The position numbers and the translations under genes are program-made. A stretch of 64,000 bases of DNA. It comes from Roseivirga ehrenbergii. Lineage in GTDB: Bacteria > Bacteroidota > Bacteroidia > Cytophagales > Cyclobacteriaceae. Below the pieces are notes generated by a model. The model had not been told where the DNA came from and did not search any database. It worked only from the letters and a program-made list of their open reading frames with translations. Positions 1 through 9,800 of this stretch are shown here, in pieces; positions within the stretch are counted from its first letter, which is position 1; the number at the start of each line of letters is the position of its first letter. Location of the stretch: the NCBI RefSeq assembly GCF_001593005.1, contig NZ_LQZQ01000049.1, positions 351,058 through 415,057 on the forward strand, given 5' to 3'.

Positions 1-83
1 GAATTTTTTTTCTCTGCTTTTATGGAATCTTCAAAAGCCGTGCATCTCAAGGTTAAAGAATTTTTTACATAAACCTTTTAGCG

Positions 84-1970
84 ATGAAGAATTTAATAAT
101 AGTAATGATGCTGTTCACTGGCATTTTCCATAACAGCCAAGCCAAAGATTTTCAAAAGGAAGTTACGGGCATTGTAAAAAGTGCCGATAATAACCTTCCG
201 CTATCTCAAGTTTCTGTATTGATTAAAGGAACTACTCAAGGTGTTCCTACGGATGCCAATGGCAAGTACAGCATCACTGTACCCAATAACGAAACGGTAT
301 TGATTTTTAGATACCTAGGCTACATCACCCAAGAAGTAAAAGTAGGAAAGCAGTCTGTAATCAATGTTAGTCTAAAAGTAGATGCACAGGAAATGGCAGA
401 AGTCATCGTAATAGGGCAAGCAGAAGCCAAACAGACAAGAAAATTAATGATTCAGGGTATAGCAGATCAGGAAGAGATAAATATTGATATCTCTTCTCAA
501 ATGTACATGCAGCCCGAGAATAATTTTTCTACTGCTTACCAGTACCCAAAAGAATTAAGTCAGGAAGATTATGCTGAAATAAAAGAAAATGGCTTCAACA
601 CGCCATGGAAGAATCCTTTTTCCACCTTCTCAATTGATGTTGATGCAGCTTCATATAGCAATGTGCGTAGGTTTATTAATGGTGGAAAAATGCCGCCTAA
701 GGATGCTGTGAAAATTGAAGAAATGATCAACTACTTCAATTATGACTATGAAGGACCGAAAGGGAAACATCCGTTTGCGGTACAGCATGAAGTATCCGAT
801 GCGCCATGGAATACCCAACACAAGCTCGTTCATATTGGAATTCAGGGCGAGAAGATTGAAGTAGATAAATTACCTCCTGCCAATCTTGTTTTTTTGGTTG
901 ATGTATCGGGTTCTATGGGGGCGGATAATAAATTGCCTTTGCTCAAAAAATCATTGAAGCTTTTAGTGAATCAAATGCGCGATGAAGACCATGTGGCCAT
1001 TGTGGTCTATGCAGGCGCAGCAGGAGAGGTGCTGCCTTCTACTTCGGGTAAAGAGAAAAACAAGATTATTGAAGCTTTAGACAAACTGAATGCAGGTGGT
1101 TCAACGGCTGGCGGTGCTGGTATTGAACTGGCTTACAAAATCGCAAAACAGAATTTTCTGAAAGAAGGAAATAACCGCGTGATTTTGGCTACTGATGGCG
1201 ACTTTAATGTAGGCGCATCGAGCAATAAGGCCATGGAAGACTTGATTGAAGAAAAGCGTAATGAAGGTGTTTTCTTGACCGTTTTGGGTTACGGAATGGG
1301 CAATTACAAAGACTCTAAAATGGAACTTTTGGCCGACAAAGGAAATGGTAACCATGCCTACATCGACAATATTTTAGAAGCCAAGAAAGTATTGGTGAAC
1401 GAGTTTGGTGGAACGCTTTTCACCATTGCTAAAGATGTCAAAATTCAAGTAGAGTTTAACCCTGCCACGGTACAAGCTTATCGTTTGATTGGTTATGAAA
1501 ACAGAAAGCTGAATGATGAAGACTTCAACAACGATAAAAAGGATGCAGGCGAATTAGGCGCTGGCCATACGGTTACTGCTTTATATGAAATCATTCCAGT
1601 AGGGGTGAACAGCCAGTTCAAACCTTTGGACGATTTGAAATACCAAAATACAGAAGTGAAGAAAACCACAGGGAACACCACCGATTTAATGACGGTGAAA
1701 TTACGATACAAAAAGCCTGATGGAGACACCAGTATTTTATTACAGCAAGTGATTAAAAATGAATCTGTTAAATTGAGTAATAGCTCTGAAAACTTCCGTT
1801 GGTCGGCTGCAGTAGCAGGTTTTGGAATGATGCTTCGAAATTCAGAATACAAAAATGACCTTACTTTTAATGCGGTCATTGAATTAGCGAAAAGCGCAAA
1901 AGGTCAAGACAAAGAAGGCTATCGTGCTGAATTTATCAGACTGGTGGAAATGGCTGGACTGTTGTTCTAA
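84..1970 (+). CDS. Secreted VWA-domain protein with carboxypeptidase-regulatory-like N-terminus (YfbK type)
   Basis: The 628-residue product starts with a signal peptide (about residues 1-20). A carboxypeptidase-regulatory-like beta sandwich follows (about 25-105; QVSVLIKGTTQGVPTDANGK is typical). Then come the von Willebrand N-terminal region seen in YfbK-like proteins (about 175-235), a VWA domain with the MIDAS motif DVSGSM at 273-278, and a C-terminal DUF3520-like part ending in a helical segment. VWA domains bind a divalent metal and mediate protein-protein contact, and this family is exported. The partner is unknown. ATG at 84 is the first in-frame start giving a full signal peptide. 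A strong terminator follows 30 bp downstream and the next gene is 625 bp away, so it is probably the last or only gene of its transcript. Confidence 0.88.
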   Translation: MKNLIIVMMLFTGIFHNSQAKDFQKEVTGIVKSADNNLPLSQVSVLIKGTTQGVPTDANGKYSITVPNNETVLIFRYLGYITQEVKVGKQSVINVSLKVDAQEMAEVIVIGQAEAKQTRKLMIQGIADQEEINIDISSQMYMQPENNFSTAYQYPKELSQEDYAEIKENGFNTPWKNPFSTFSIDVDAASYSNVRRFINGGKMPPKDAVKIEEMINYFNYDYEGPKGKHPFAVQHEVSDAPWNTQHKLVHIGIQGEKIEVDKLPPANLVFLVDVSGSMGADNKLPLLKKSLKLLVNQMRDEDHVAIVVYAGAAGEVLPSTSGKEKNKIIEALDKLNAGGSTAGGAGIELAYKIAKQNFLKEGNNRVILATDGDFNVGASSNKAMEDLIEEKRNEGVFLTVLGYGMGNYKDSKMELLADKGNGNHAYIDNILEAKKVLVNEFGGTLFTIAKDVKIQVEFNPATVQAYRLIGYENRKLNDEDFNNDKKDAGELGAGHTVTALYEIIPVGVNSQFKPLDDLKYQNTEVKKTTGNTTDLMTVKLRYKKPDGDTSILLQQVIKNESVKLSNSSENFRWSAAVAGFGMMLRNSEYKNDLTFNAVIELAKSAKGQDKEGYRAEFIRLVEMAGLLF

Positions 1971-2000
1971 AAGCTCAATCGCTTAAAGGTTTCACTAAGC

Positions 2001-2038
2001 AAAGGCCTGTCATGTTTTAAAACCTGACAGGCCTTTTT
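2001..2038 (+). terminator. Rho-independent terminator after the VWA gene
   Basis: The arms AAAGGCCTGTCA and TGACAGGCCTTT pair perfectly around a short AT-rich loop and run into a T tract. The site lies 30 bp past the stop of the VWA gene. Confidence 0.85.
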
Positions 2039-2087
2039 GATTCTTCCCGAATTTCCTATTTATAGCCATGAACAGAAAGTCGCATTG

Positions 2088-2362
2088 GTTTATCTCGTCC
2101 TTACAGGACTTTCTTGAATGTAGATTCGAGTTTCTCGAAGGGTTTCACCCTTCGTTTTGATATTATGTTCTTTCAGGACTAAGAGTAGCTGAATGCATGT
2201 GCAAAATCCAAGCCTCAACAGGACTGAATATTTGTGGTATGGCAATATAAATGGTGCGACACCTTTATAGCCCCAACGGGGCGAAATAACAAAGGAATGG
2301 ACTGACCCCATTCCTTGTCAGTATAAAGTAAATTCAGCCCTGAAAGGGCGAGATAACTTTGG
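2088..2362. repeat. Dispersed triloop-hairpin repeat block, copy 1
   Basis: Non-coding block of small hairpins with 3-base loops: TCCT-TAC-AGGA at 2098-2108, GGGT-TTC-ACCC at 2140-2150, GCCCC-AAC-GGGGC at 2270-2282 and GCCCT-GAA-AGGGC at 2337-2349. A longer hairpin, GGAATGG/CCATTCC, lies at 2294-2314. Much of the block is repeated nearly word for word at 5462-5690, and its end is repeated at 3258-3362. The hairpins are seen directly. A REP-like mobile or RNA role is inference. The rest of 1971-2595 holds only a terminator and a promoter candidate. Confidence 0.7.
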
Positions 2363-2529
2363 CTTATTAGTAATAAGCTTAACTAAAGCGTAATTAGCTT
2401 ACTCTAAGTTATCCCGTTGGCTACGAGACTTCTGAGTTTTTCAGAAACACAGAAAGGCTTGACTTGTAGGACGTGAAAGGATTCCTGCGGAATGACGCTT
2501 CGAATTGGGGCTTTTTAAAGAATTGAGTA

Positions 2530-2558
2530 TTGAGTTATGAATAGACTTAGTATTTTTG
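2530..2558 (+). promoter_or_regulatory. Bacteroidota-type promoter candidate for the GLPGLI-like gene
   Basis: TATTTTTG at 2551-2558 fits the Bacteroidota -7 consensus TAnnTTTG. A TTG at 2530-2532 sits about 18 bp upstream, where the -33 element is expected. The start codon is 37 bp downstream. Confidence 0.45.
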
Positions 2559-2595
2559 ATCACTGGATATTTACTGAACTTTTAAATTAATAAAG

Positions 2596-3228
2596 ATGAA
2601 ATTTAGATTAATCATAGGGCTTCTTGCTGTCTCTTTTAGCACCGTGTGTGCTCAAGATTTTGAGGGCAAGATAACTTATAAAGTGACTTATGAGAGTAAG
2701 ATGCCAAATGTCAGTAATGAACAGATAGGAATGCTAATGGGGTCTACTCAAGACTACTATATTAAGAATAACCACTATAAAACGCTGAGTAACGGTCAAT
2801 ACTTTCAATGGCAATTGTATGATGCAAGTCAAAATAGATTGTATAGTAAAATGACTGTTTCAGATACATTGTACTGGGTGGATGGTAGTTTTGAAGAAGG
2901 ACCATTGGTAAGTTTCAAATTTCTAGATAAAAAGGAGGAAGTATTAGGTATCGAATGTGATGTACTTGAAGTAATTTCCGAATCGGATAAAACGACTTAT
3001 TATTTTAACTCAAAATATTCAATAGACGCCAAGTCATTTGAGAGTCACAAATTCGGAGGGTGGAGTTTTTATGTTGAAAAAACTAAATCTTTACCTTTAA
3101 AAACGATTGTTGAGAATGCCGAATACAATGTCATAAGTATTGCAAGTAGGATTGAAAGGATGGAATTGGAAGATGCTTTTTTTATTCTACCTGAGGGCTT
3201 ACCATTGAAAAGACAGCTTGGATTTTGA
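2596..3228 (+). CDS. GLPGLI-family-like secreted protein
   Basis: The 210-residue protein has a clear signal peptide (MKFRLIIGLLAVSFSTVCAQ, cleavage before DFEG). The mature part has the pattern of the Bacteroidota GLPGLI/DUF4412 family. It opens with FEGKITYKVTYES, has a repeated beta-strand layout, a central segment KKEEVLGIECDVLEV resembling the family's 'kkkIlGy.ckkA' motif, then a YYFNSKY...SLPLKTIVE region. These proteins are exported; their function is unknown. The gene is monocistronic, flanked by hairpin repeat blocks on both sides. The family call rests on pattern only. Confidence 0.65.
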   Translation: MKFRLIIGLLAVSFSTVCAQDFEGKITYKVTYESKMPNVSNEQIGMLMGSTQDYYIKNNHYKTLSNGQYFQWQLYDASQNRLYSKMTVSDTLYWVDGSFEEGPLVSFKFLDKKEEVLGIECDVLEVISESDKTTYYFNSKYSIDAKSFESHKFGGWSFYVEKTKSLPLKTIVENAEYNVISIASRIERMELEDAFFILPEGLPLKRQLGF

Positions 3229-3257
3229 CTTAAAACTTTTTCCGTTATAAGACTTGC

Positions 3258-3362
3258 TTTTTATAACCCCAACGGGGCGAAATAACAAAGGAATGGGCTC
3301 AGCCCATTCCATATCAGATAGTGTAAAATCAGCCCTGAAAGGGCTGATATGGCTTTAAATTC
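3258..3362. repeat. Dispersed triloop-hairpin repeat block, copy 2 (short)
   Basis: Repeats the end of the 2088-2362 block: CCCC-AAC-GGGG at 3267-3277, then the palindrome GGAATGGGCT-C-AGCCCATTCC at 3290-3310, then ATCAGCCCT-GAA-AGGGCTGAT at 3328-3348 (9-bp perfect stem, 3-base loop). The stems keep pairing although their bases differ from copy 1, which suggests selection on structure. It sits between convergent genes and could also act as a bidirectional terminator. Confidence 0.7.
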
Positions 3363-3378
3363 TTAGTAGGTAATTTGA

Positions 3379-3936
3379 TTATAGCCTCTCTGTATTAGGT
3401 CGCTTAGACTGTTTTTTAACAAGATTAGCGTGCTCTTCTTTACCCAAAACCTTGAACAACTTTCCGTTAGAAATACTTCCATCGTAAGGGCTATTTACAC
3501 GGGCTTCATTGGCCAGCCAAACTTCGCTGCTGTCACTCATAGATCGAAAGGCAAAAACCTTCCCATTTACTGGGGGATGTTTTTCTAATAACTTTAAAAC
3601 TTCAATACTTAACCTTGTAAACAGTTTACGTTGTTTATCTATCTCAGGCTCCCTTTTTATGCTTTTTGCTAAGTCTGATAGGTTTGAAGATGAACCAATT
3701 GAAAGTTGAAATACATCGGCACTTTTTTGCGCCATTTCAGCATTTCCTGCCACCAATGCTCCTTTAATATCTAAATAGCGCTCGTAAATAAAGCTGACTT
3801 TAGGTTCTTTGAAGTAAGGATATACCGCAGAGGGTTTGCTGTCTTGAGTTTGATTACTCTTTTCTGGCTGGCAAGCAAAGAGTAAAAAGGCCAAAGCATA
3901 TAATATGCTCGGCCTTTGAGTTTTTACATTTACCAT
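3379..3936 (-). CDS. Hypothetical lipoprotein
   Basis: I do not recognise a family. The 185-residue product starts with a signal peptide whose hydrophobic core (ILYALAFLLFAC) ends in a lipobox cysteine followed by QPEKSNQ, so it is probably a lipoprotein. The mature part is rich in Lys, Ser and Glu with predicted helices (GALVAGNAEMAQKSADVFQL) and no catalytic motif that I can see. The pattern recalls helical DUF3347-like periplasmic proteins of Bacteroidota, but that is a guess. It lies on the same strand just downstream of the Calx-beta-like lipoprotein (86 bp gap) and may share its transcript. Confidence 0.6.
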   Translation of the reverse strand: MVNVKTQRPSILYALAFLLFACQPEKSNQTQDSKPSAVYPYFKEPKVSFIYERYLDIKGALVAGNAEMAQKSADVFQLSIGSSSNLSDLAKSIKREPEIDKQRKLFTRLSIEVLKLLEKHPPVNGKVFAFRSMSDSSEVWLANEARVNSPYDGSISNGKLFKVLGKEEHANLVKKQSKRPNTERL

Positions 3937-4022
3937 AGTTTAATAAGAAACGGTTTGTACCAAGAGCTTTTCAAATTTATGATGGGTTGAATTACTCTTG
4001 ATACTTTTCCGTTGGTGGTTAA

Positions 4023-5150
4023 TTAATAGTAAAAGTATAGTGTTGATTCACCTTTGGTAGTTCTTTTGGTCACTTCGCCATTCGTGTTAAACTCGTAATC
4101 GAATTGATACAATAGATCTACACCGTTTTCTTCCACTCGATAAGAAGCAGGTAACTTTGTTTGTGTTTTGATAGTAGGAATTACTTCATTCACAGGAAAT
4201 GGGTTTACCTTGTCTAAGTAGTGGTCGTAAGTACGAGTAGAGGTCAATTTCAAATCACCGTTCTGAGCTGGGTAATAAGCGAGCTGCTTGTACAAGTTAC
4301 CGTCTTGAAAATATAGGTAAACAAATATTAAGCTAAGTTCATATGAACCATTAGATTGAAGGTAATAGTCTGCTCTACCAGCTACATTGCCCATAAAATC
4401 ATAATCATATTCTGAGTAAGATTTTTTTACACCGTATTCAATTTTCTCAGACCGAATTATTCTTCCATTCTGCTTAATAAAATACTCGTCTTGGTTAGGG
4501 TAGTAGTTGATCCTTTCAATCATACCATTCGCATCATAATAATAGGTGTCTGTGCCTGCACTAGCTCCAGGAGTCTCAGATGTCCAATTCACTTTGCTCA
4601 CACGACCTTGTTGATCATACACGAATGTTCTTTTGGTTTTCCAGCCACTAGCCGATGATTCAAAAGATTGCGCTTTGCCAAAAAGCTCATCGTCCAGAAT
4701 ATTGATCTCGATGTTATCTGAATCTCCGCCAACCGCAGAAACTCCATCAATTATTCTAAACTTAAGGGTGCTATGACCAGATAATAAATCGTTGTCTTGA
4801 GGAACGACTTTAAATTCTGCCACAGTTTGGCCAGCAAGGATTTCTAAATCAATTTGACTTTGTTTCAAGGCTGGCTCTGTAGAGAAGCTGCCTTGACCAA
4901 TGGCGTCATCTAAATTTAATACCAAGGTGTAATCTTCTTCAGCTTCGGCTGATAATTGAATTCGCACGGTCAAGGAACCATCATTTTCCTTTAGGTTGAC
5001 AATACTGTTTTCAAAATTGGCCTTAATCAGAGAAGAAGAAGGTGGTGGTGTAGAACTAGAATCATTGTTAGGGTTAATTCCGTCTTCTTCACAGGCGAGC
5101 AATCCAGCCATCACTATGACAGCCATGCTCAGTTTTAGAGTTTTATACAT
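4023..5150 (-). CDS. Calx-beta-like lipoprotein with YD/RHS-like C-terminal repeats
   Basis: The 375-residue protein has a lipoprotein signal peptide (VIVMAGLLAC, lipobox Cys at 20) and a Ser/Pro linker. A Calx-beta-like domain follows at about 43-155, with an SLTVRIQLSAEAEEDYTL opening and a FRIIDG...INILDDE close. The C-terminal 200 residues have YD-repeat-like strands (RVSKVNWTSETPG, YYYDANGMIERINYYPN, YDYDFMGNVAGRADYY, FDYEFNTNGEVTKRT) that resemble DUF4595/RHS-type beta structure. A surface or periplasmic lipoprotein is likely; the ligand is unknown. The upstream 270 bp are AT-rich and no promoter stands out. Confidence 0.7.
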   Translation of the reverse strand: MYKTLKLSMAVIVMAGLLACEEDGINPNNDSSSTPPPSSSLIKANFENSIVNLKENDGSLTVRIQLSAEAEEDYTLVLNLDDAIGQGSFSTEPALKQSQIDLEILAGQTVAEFKVVPQDNDLLSGHSTLKFRIIDGVSAVGGDSDNIEINILDDELFGKAQSFESSASGWKTKRTFVYDQQGRVSKVNWTSETPGASAGTDTYYYDANGMIERINYYPNQDEYFIKQNGRIIRSEKIEYGVKKSYSEYDYDFMGNVAGRADYYLQSNGSYELSLIFVYLYFQDGNLYKQLAYYPAQNGDLKLTSTRTYDHYLDKVNPFPVNEVIPTIKTQTKLPASYRVEENGVDLLYQFDYEFNTNGEVTKRTTKGESTLYFYY

Positions 5151-5416
5151 TGAGATAATTTGAGTTTTTGTGCCTTCTGTTTGCTTGCATGCTTCTTTAA
5201 GAATTACTTCCCTGAGAGGGTTGTGATTGCATTAAATAAAAGTGAGCATACCGCTAAACTTCCAACTGATTTTCCATTTACAACTCGTATGCCAATTTTT
5301 GTTAAAAAGTAGTCGTGGAAAGAAAAAAATATCAAAAAACTGAAAATAATTTTCAAAAATCAGCGTGGAGGCATCATAATGGCCTTTTATGATAAGCTTT
5401 AAAATTTGGCTAAACT
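5151..5416. other. Intergenic, no feature seen
   Basis: AT-rich spacer upstream of the Calx-beta-like lipoprotein. I see no ORF, terminator or convincing -7 element. It presumably contains that gene's promoter. Confidence 0.4.
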
Positions 5417-5700
5417 AACCTACAGGACTTTATTCAGCCGTCATTGCTTCTTCGCTGAGTCCTTTTTCAATTATCTCGTCCTTACAGGACTTCCATAGGG
5501 GTACATCCATGATTTCCGATGGGTTACACCCTTCGTTTTGGTATTTCGCCCTTTCAGGACTATGAGTAGCTGAATTCATGTGCAAAACCTGAGCCCCAAA
5601 GGGGCGACATATTTGTAGCATGGAGAAACATATACGGTACATTAAGCCCCAGCGGGGCGACACCTTTATAGCCCCAACGGGGCGGAATACAACAAGAATA
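5417..5700. repeat. Dispersed triloop-hairpin repeat block, copy 3
   Basis: Close relative of 2088-2362, with six or more triloop hairpins in a row: TCCT-TAC-AGGA at 5479-5489, GGGT-TAC-ACCC at 5521-5531, CCT-TTC-AGG at 5550-5558, GCCCC-AAA-GGGGC at 5593-5605, GCCCC-AGC-GGGGC at 5646-5658 and GCCCC-AAC-GGGGC at 5671-5683. The last two show loop-base variation on a constant stem. Open frames across it are by-products of the repeat. Confidence 0.7.
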
Positions 5701-5732
5701 CGCAAGGCTAACCGGCAAGGCCTAATTTAGCC

Positions 5733-5866
5733 GTCATTGCGAACCTGCTTTAGTTCTTCGATGTGAAGATGTTTACGTGAAGCAATCTACCTTTCCAATT
5801 CAACAATGCTTGAGATTGCTTCGTCATAAGCTGTTGCTGATGTAACGCTTATTTCTCGAAATGACG
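5733..5866. repeat. Two GTCATTGCGA...GAAGCAATCT interspersed elements, inverted
   Basis: The first unit runs from GTCATTGCGAAC (5733) to GAAGCAATCT (about 5788). A second, reversed unit runs from AGATTGCTTC (about 5812) to an ATGACG end (5866). The same ends occur at 11235-11546. The remaining 200 bp up to 6084 hold nothing I can name. Confidence 0.6.
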
Positions 5867-6084
5867 AAATATCAAGCAAACATCATCATAGTAGTGTGCA
5901 AAGCTCAAAACTCGCATTTCCATTTTTCTTACCGGTGTTAAGTTCCAGCTTAGCAAGCCATGATGGTATATGAAGATGCTTTTATTTAAGAAAAATAGGT
6001 AAGGCTAAAAGCTTGCTATGTAGTGGTTTACACATTCTCGTGTATCTACATTTACTGCCATTCTTGGTTAAGCCTCATTTGAGG

Positions 6085-6738
6085 CTAATCGCTTTTATGA
6101 GCCTTACCTAATGCTGAGTTCGAGAATTTTATTTCACCACAGATAGTTAGTTGATTCAGAAATTGATTAAATGTGATTTTGTTTCTTTTCAATTTTAGAT
6201 ATCCTTTTTTGAGTTCTGATGTCAATAGTAATCCAAATCTGGCTCCTTCAGCAATTAATTTTCTAGGTTCATCCCAAGTTTGATTTGTCAGAGAGTTATT
6301 GTATATTAATAGTGGTTGGAAGGAATCGTTATTTAGCAATTTATGCTTGTAAGGTTGTAATGATTCGTTTTCTCCAACGTAGTTTCCATTTTTAACCTCA
6401 ATTCCAAAATAGAATTCTTCGAACGTTACCTTTACATCAACATCAGCGTTTGACTTCGGCTTTTCACATTTAAAATTCAGATCTTCAAAAAGATGCATGA
6501 TGGCATACTCCAATTCTATATCATCGCTCTTGGTATCGGTTGTTTTTCTTGGTCTAGTAATTCGTTCTAGGAAATAATATTTTTTTTCCAATGCTCTTAT
6601 CTTTGATAGTAGCTTTCTAGTCCTATTCCGACTGTTCTTATACTCGATATGTAGTTTATCTAAGTCGGGTATCATTTTTTCAAACAAGCTTATACAAATA
6701 TACATTTGAAAGTTCTGTAAAACTTTAGAATTAACCAA
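6085..6738 (-). CDS. Orphan protein with PD-(D/E)XK-nuclease-like motif
   Basis: I do not recognise a family for the 217-residue product. The N-terminal 60 residues are basic and helical (NSRNRTRKLLSKIRALEKKY). Residues 72-120 resemble a PD-(D/E)XK core: an acidic helix (IELEYAIMHLFEDL, E78), a strand ending NADVDVKV (D99/D101), then FYFGIEVKNG with E114-V-K116. That spacing suits a restriction-endonuclease-like fold, but the catalytic assignment is inference. The gene is more AT-rich than its neighbours and is surrounded by repeats, which suggests acquisition. The start is uncertain: ATG at 6738, 6705 or 6675. It is divergent from the propeller gene. Confidence 0.55.
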   Translation of the reverse strand: MVNSKVLQNFQMYICISLFEKMIPDLDKLHIEYKNSRNRTRKLLSKIRALEKKYYFLERITRPRKTTDTKSDDIELEYAIMHLFEDLNFKCEKPKSNADVDVKVTFEEFYFGIEVKNGNYVGENESLQPYKHKLLNNDSFQPLLIYNNSLTNQTWDEPRKLIAEGARFGLLLTSELKKGYLKLKRNKITFNQFLNQLTICGEIKFSNSALGKAHKSD

Positions 6739-6818
6739 CCACTAATAAAATTCCACCCCACAAAAACCTTGAGATAGTTTTACCTTGAGCCATTGATAAA
6801 TAACAAAATCCTTTCTCA

Positions 6819-9800
6819 ATGAAGCTCGGAAATCTATTTTCACTTTTATTCTTATGCCTCTGTGCCGCTTCGGCCACAGCGCAAACCGACCTTTCCTTAT
6901 TCAAATCCATGGAACCACGTTCTATCGGTCCGGCAGGAATGTCGGGTAGGGTCACTTCAATCGATGTAGTTCGGTCGAACAAAAACATTATTTATGCAGG
7001 AACTGCCTCTGGTGGTTTGTGGAAATCTACCAGTCAAGGCACCTTATGGGAGCCGATTTTCGATGATCAGGACGTAGCCTCTATCGGAGTGGTGACCATC
7101 GATCCATCCAACCCTAGCGTAATTTGGGTAGGTACGGGCGAAGGAAACCCACGTAACTCTCTCAATTCTGGTTATGGCGTGTACCGCAGTTTAGATGCTG
7201 GCCGCACATGGGAGCACATGGGCTTGGAGAAAACCAGCAATATCCATCGCCTTATTGTTCACCCTAACGACCCAAATACCATTTGGGTAGGTGCAATTGG
7301 TTCTCCTTGGGGCGAACACGAAGAGCGCGGTGTTTTTAAATCTACCGATGGCGGAAAAAACTGGAAGAAAGTACTTTACGGAGGTCCGGGTGCGGGTATT
7401 GCCGATATGGTAATCGACCCCACCAATCCTAATAAAATTGTAGCGGCCATGTGGGAACACAGAAGGTGGCCTTATTTCTTTAACTCTGGCGGTCCAGCTT
7501 CGGGTATATACATTACCTACGATGGTGGTGAAACTTGGAAAAGAAAAACTGCGGAGCATGGTTTACCAAAAGGCGATTTAGGCCGAATAGGTTTGGCCAT
7601 TGCGCCTTCTATGCCCGATAGAATTTACGCTTGGGTGGAATCAAAAGAAAACGCCATTTACCGCTCAGATGATGGGGGAGAAAGATGGTATAGAATTTCG
7701 AACAAGAATGACAGAGGCATTGGTAGCCGTCCGTTTTACTATGCCGATATCTATGTAGATCCTCAGAACGAAAACAGGGTTTACTCACTGCATACCCAAG
7801 TTACATCCAGTGAAGATGGTGGCAAAAGCTTCCAAAACTTTGTGAACTCAGGCATAATCCATGTCGATCACCATGCTTGGTATGTACACCCAGATGACCC
7901 GAACTTTTTGGTTTTAGGTAACGATGGTGGTTTAGTATTAAGCACCGACCGTGGAGGCCGATGGCAATATTCTGAGAACTTACCGATTGGGCAGTTCTAC
8001 CATGTGAATTACGATATGGAATACCCATACAATGTAATGGGCGGAATGCAGGACAATGGCGCATGGTTAGGGCCAAGCCAATTGTTGAAAAACGGAGGAA
8101 TTAGAAATGGTTATTGGGAAAGAATAGTCGGTGGCGATGGCTTCGATGTGGTGCCAGACCCTACTGATTTCCGCTATGGTTATTCATTGAGTCAGGGCGC
8201 TAACATTCAGCGTTACGATAGAGTAACGGGTGAAATGGTAGGTATTAGACCGGAGCACCCGGATGGTGTACAGTTACGCTGGAACTGGAATGCAGGTGTA
8301 AATGTCAATCCAATCGATAAAAAGACAGTCTATATCGGTGCGCAGTACCTTTTCAAGTCTACCGATAATGGTAGAAATTGGGAAATCATTTCTCCTGATT
8401 TGACCACCAACAATCCAGAAAAGCAAAGACAAATTGATACAGGAGGCTTGAATTATGACAATACGGGCGCAGAAATGCATACTACGATTACCGTAATTGA
8501 GCCGAGTCCATTGAAGCAAGGCGTGATTTGGGTAGGAACCGATGACGGTAATGTTCAACTGACGCAAGATGGCGGTGGAAAATGGGAGAACAGCGCAGGA
8601 AAGTTCGAGGGTTTGCCAGATGCCACTTGGGTACAGCAAATCAAGCCAAGTACTTATGACCCAGCTACAGCCGTAGTGGTTTTTGATGACCACAGAAGAA
8701 ACAACTGGGAGCCTTATGTGTACCAAACGACCAATTACGGAAAATCATGGAAGCGTATTGTGAAGAAGGATGCTGTATTCGGTTTTGCGCTTTCGTTTGT
8801 GCAAGACCCAATTGAGCCCAACTTGATGTTTTTAGGCACTGAAGGTGGACTTTACGTGAGTATGGACGGTTCTGCTACTTGGGCCAAATGGACGCACGGT
8901 TACCCAACTGTACCTACCATGGATCTTCAAATTCATCCAAGAGAGCATGATTTGATCATCGGTACTTTTGGTAGGGCATTATGGATTTTGGACGATATCC
9001 GTCCGCTTCGCGAAGCGACTAAAATGGGTATGAAAAAGCTGATGGCAGAAAACCTTCACGTTTTCCCAATTCCAGATGCTACCAATGCCATCATTGGTCA
9101 GTATATGGGGTATAGAAGTACAGGTGACGGACTTTTTATGGGTGATAATAAGCCTTTTAGTGCAGCCATAAGCTACTATGCTAAAGATGCAGGTCGTGTA
9201 AAAGTTGAAATCTCTGATGCACAGGGTAAAGTGGTAAGAACACTCTACCAGTCTGCTGACAAAGGTTTGAACCGTATGTACTGGGGTTTTGAAGGCGATG
9301 GTGTTCGTCAGCCAGGTTCAGGTCCGAGCAGAGAAGGTGCTGCGCCACCACGTGGTTATGATGTATTGCCGGGCACTTATACTGTTAAAATGACAAAGGG
9401 GAATGCTTCAAGCAGCCAAACAATTAAAGTATTGAAAGACCCGCGTACTCCTGAATGGGACATGAATGAGATTGAGGCAAAACAGAAATTCATTCAAGAA
9501 TACTATGATTTCTTGGCGCCTGTTACCGAAGCGATTGATCGTTTGCAAGCCGCTACGAAAAGCGTTGGTTTGATCGATGGTTTTGCCGATGACAATGCAG
9601 CTCTAAAAGCCAAGAATGCTGAAATCAAGAAAAAGCTAACGGCTTTGAATCGACTGATTTATGCTGAAAGCACGCAGGGTTCACGAAATGACAAGAGCGT
9701 TCTCTCAAGTTATTTAGGAACTATTAGAGGTAAAATGGGTGGGAGTTATGATCCAGTAACGCAGGGCATGCGCTTTGCTTTGGCCAATGCCGAAAAGAAA

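Noticed and set aside
2090..2311. 73-codon open frame on the minus strand with an SPRWGYKGVAPF peptide
   Set aside because: It lies wholly in the hairpin repeat block; a similar peptide appears in the block at 5430-5705. The frames follow from the repeat, not from coding.
5430..5705. 91-codon open frame on the minus strand
   Set aside because: Same repeat family as above, with no coding-like composition and no plausible start context.
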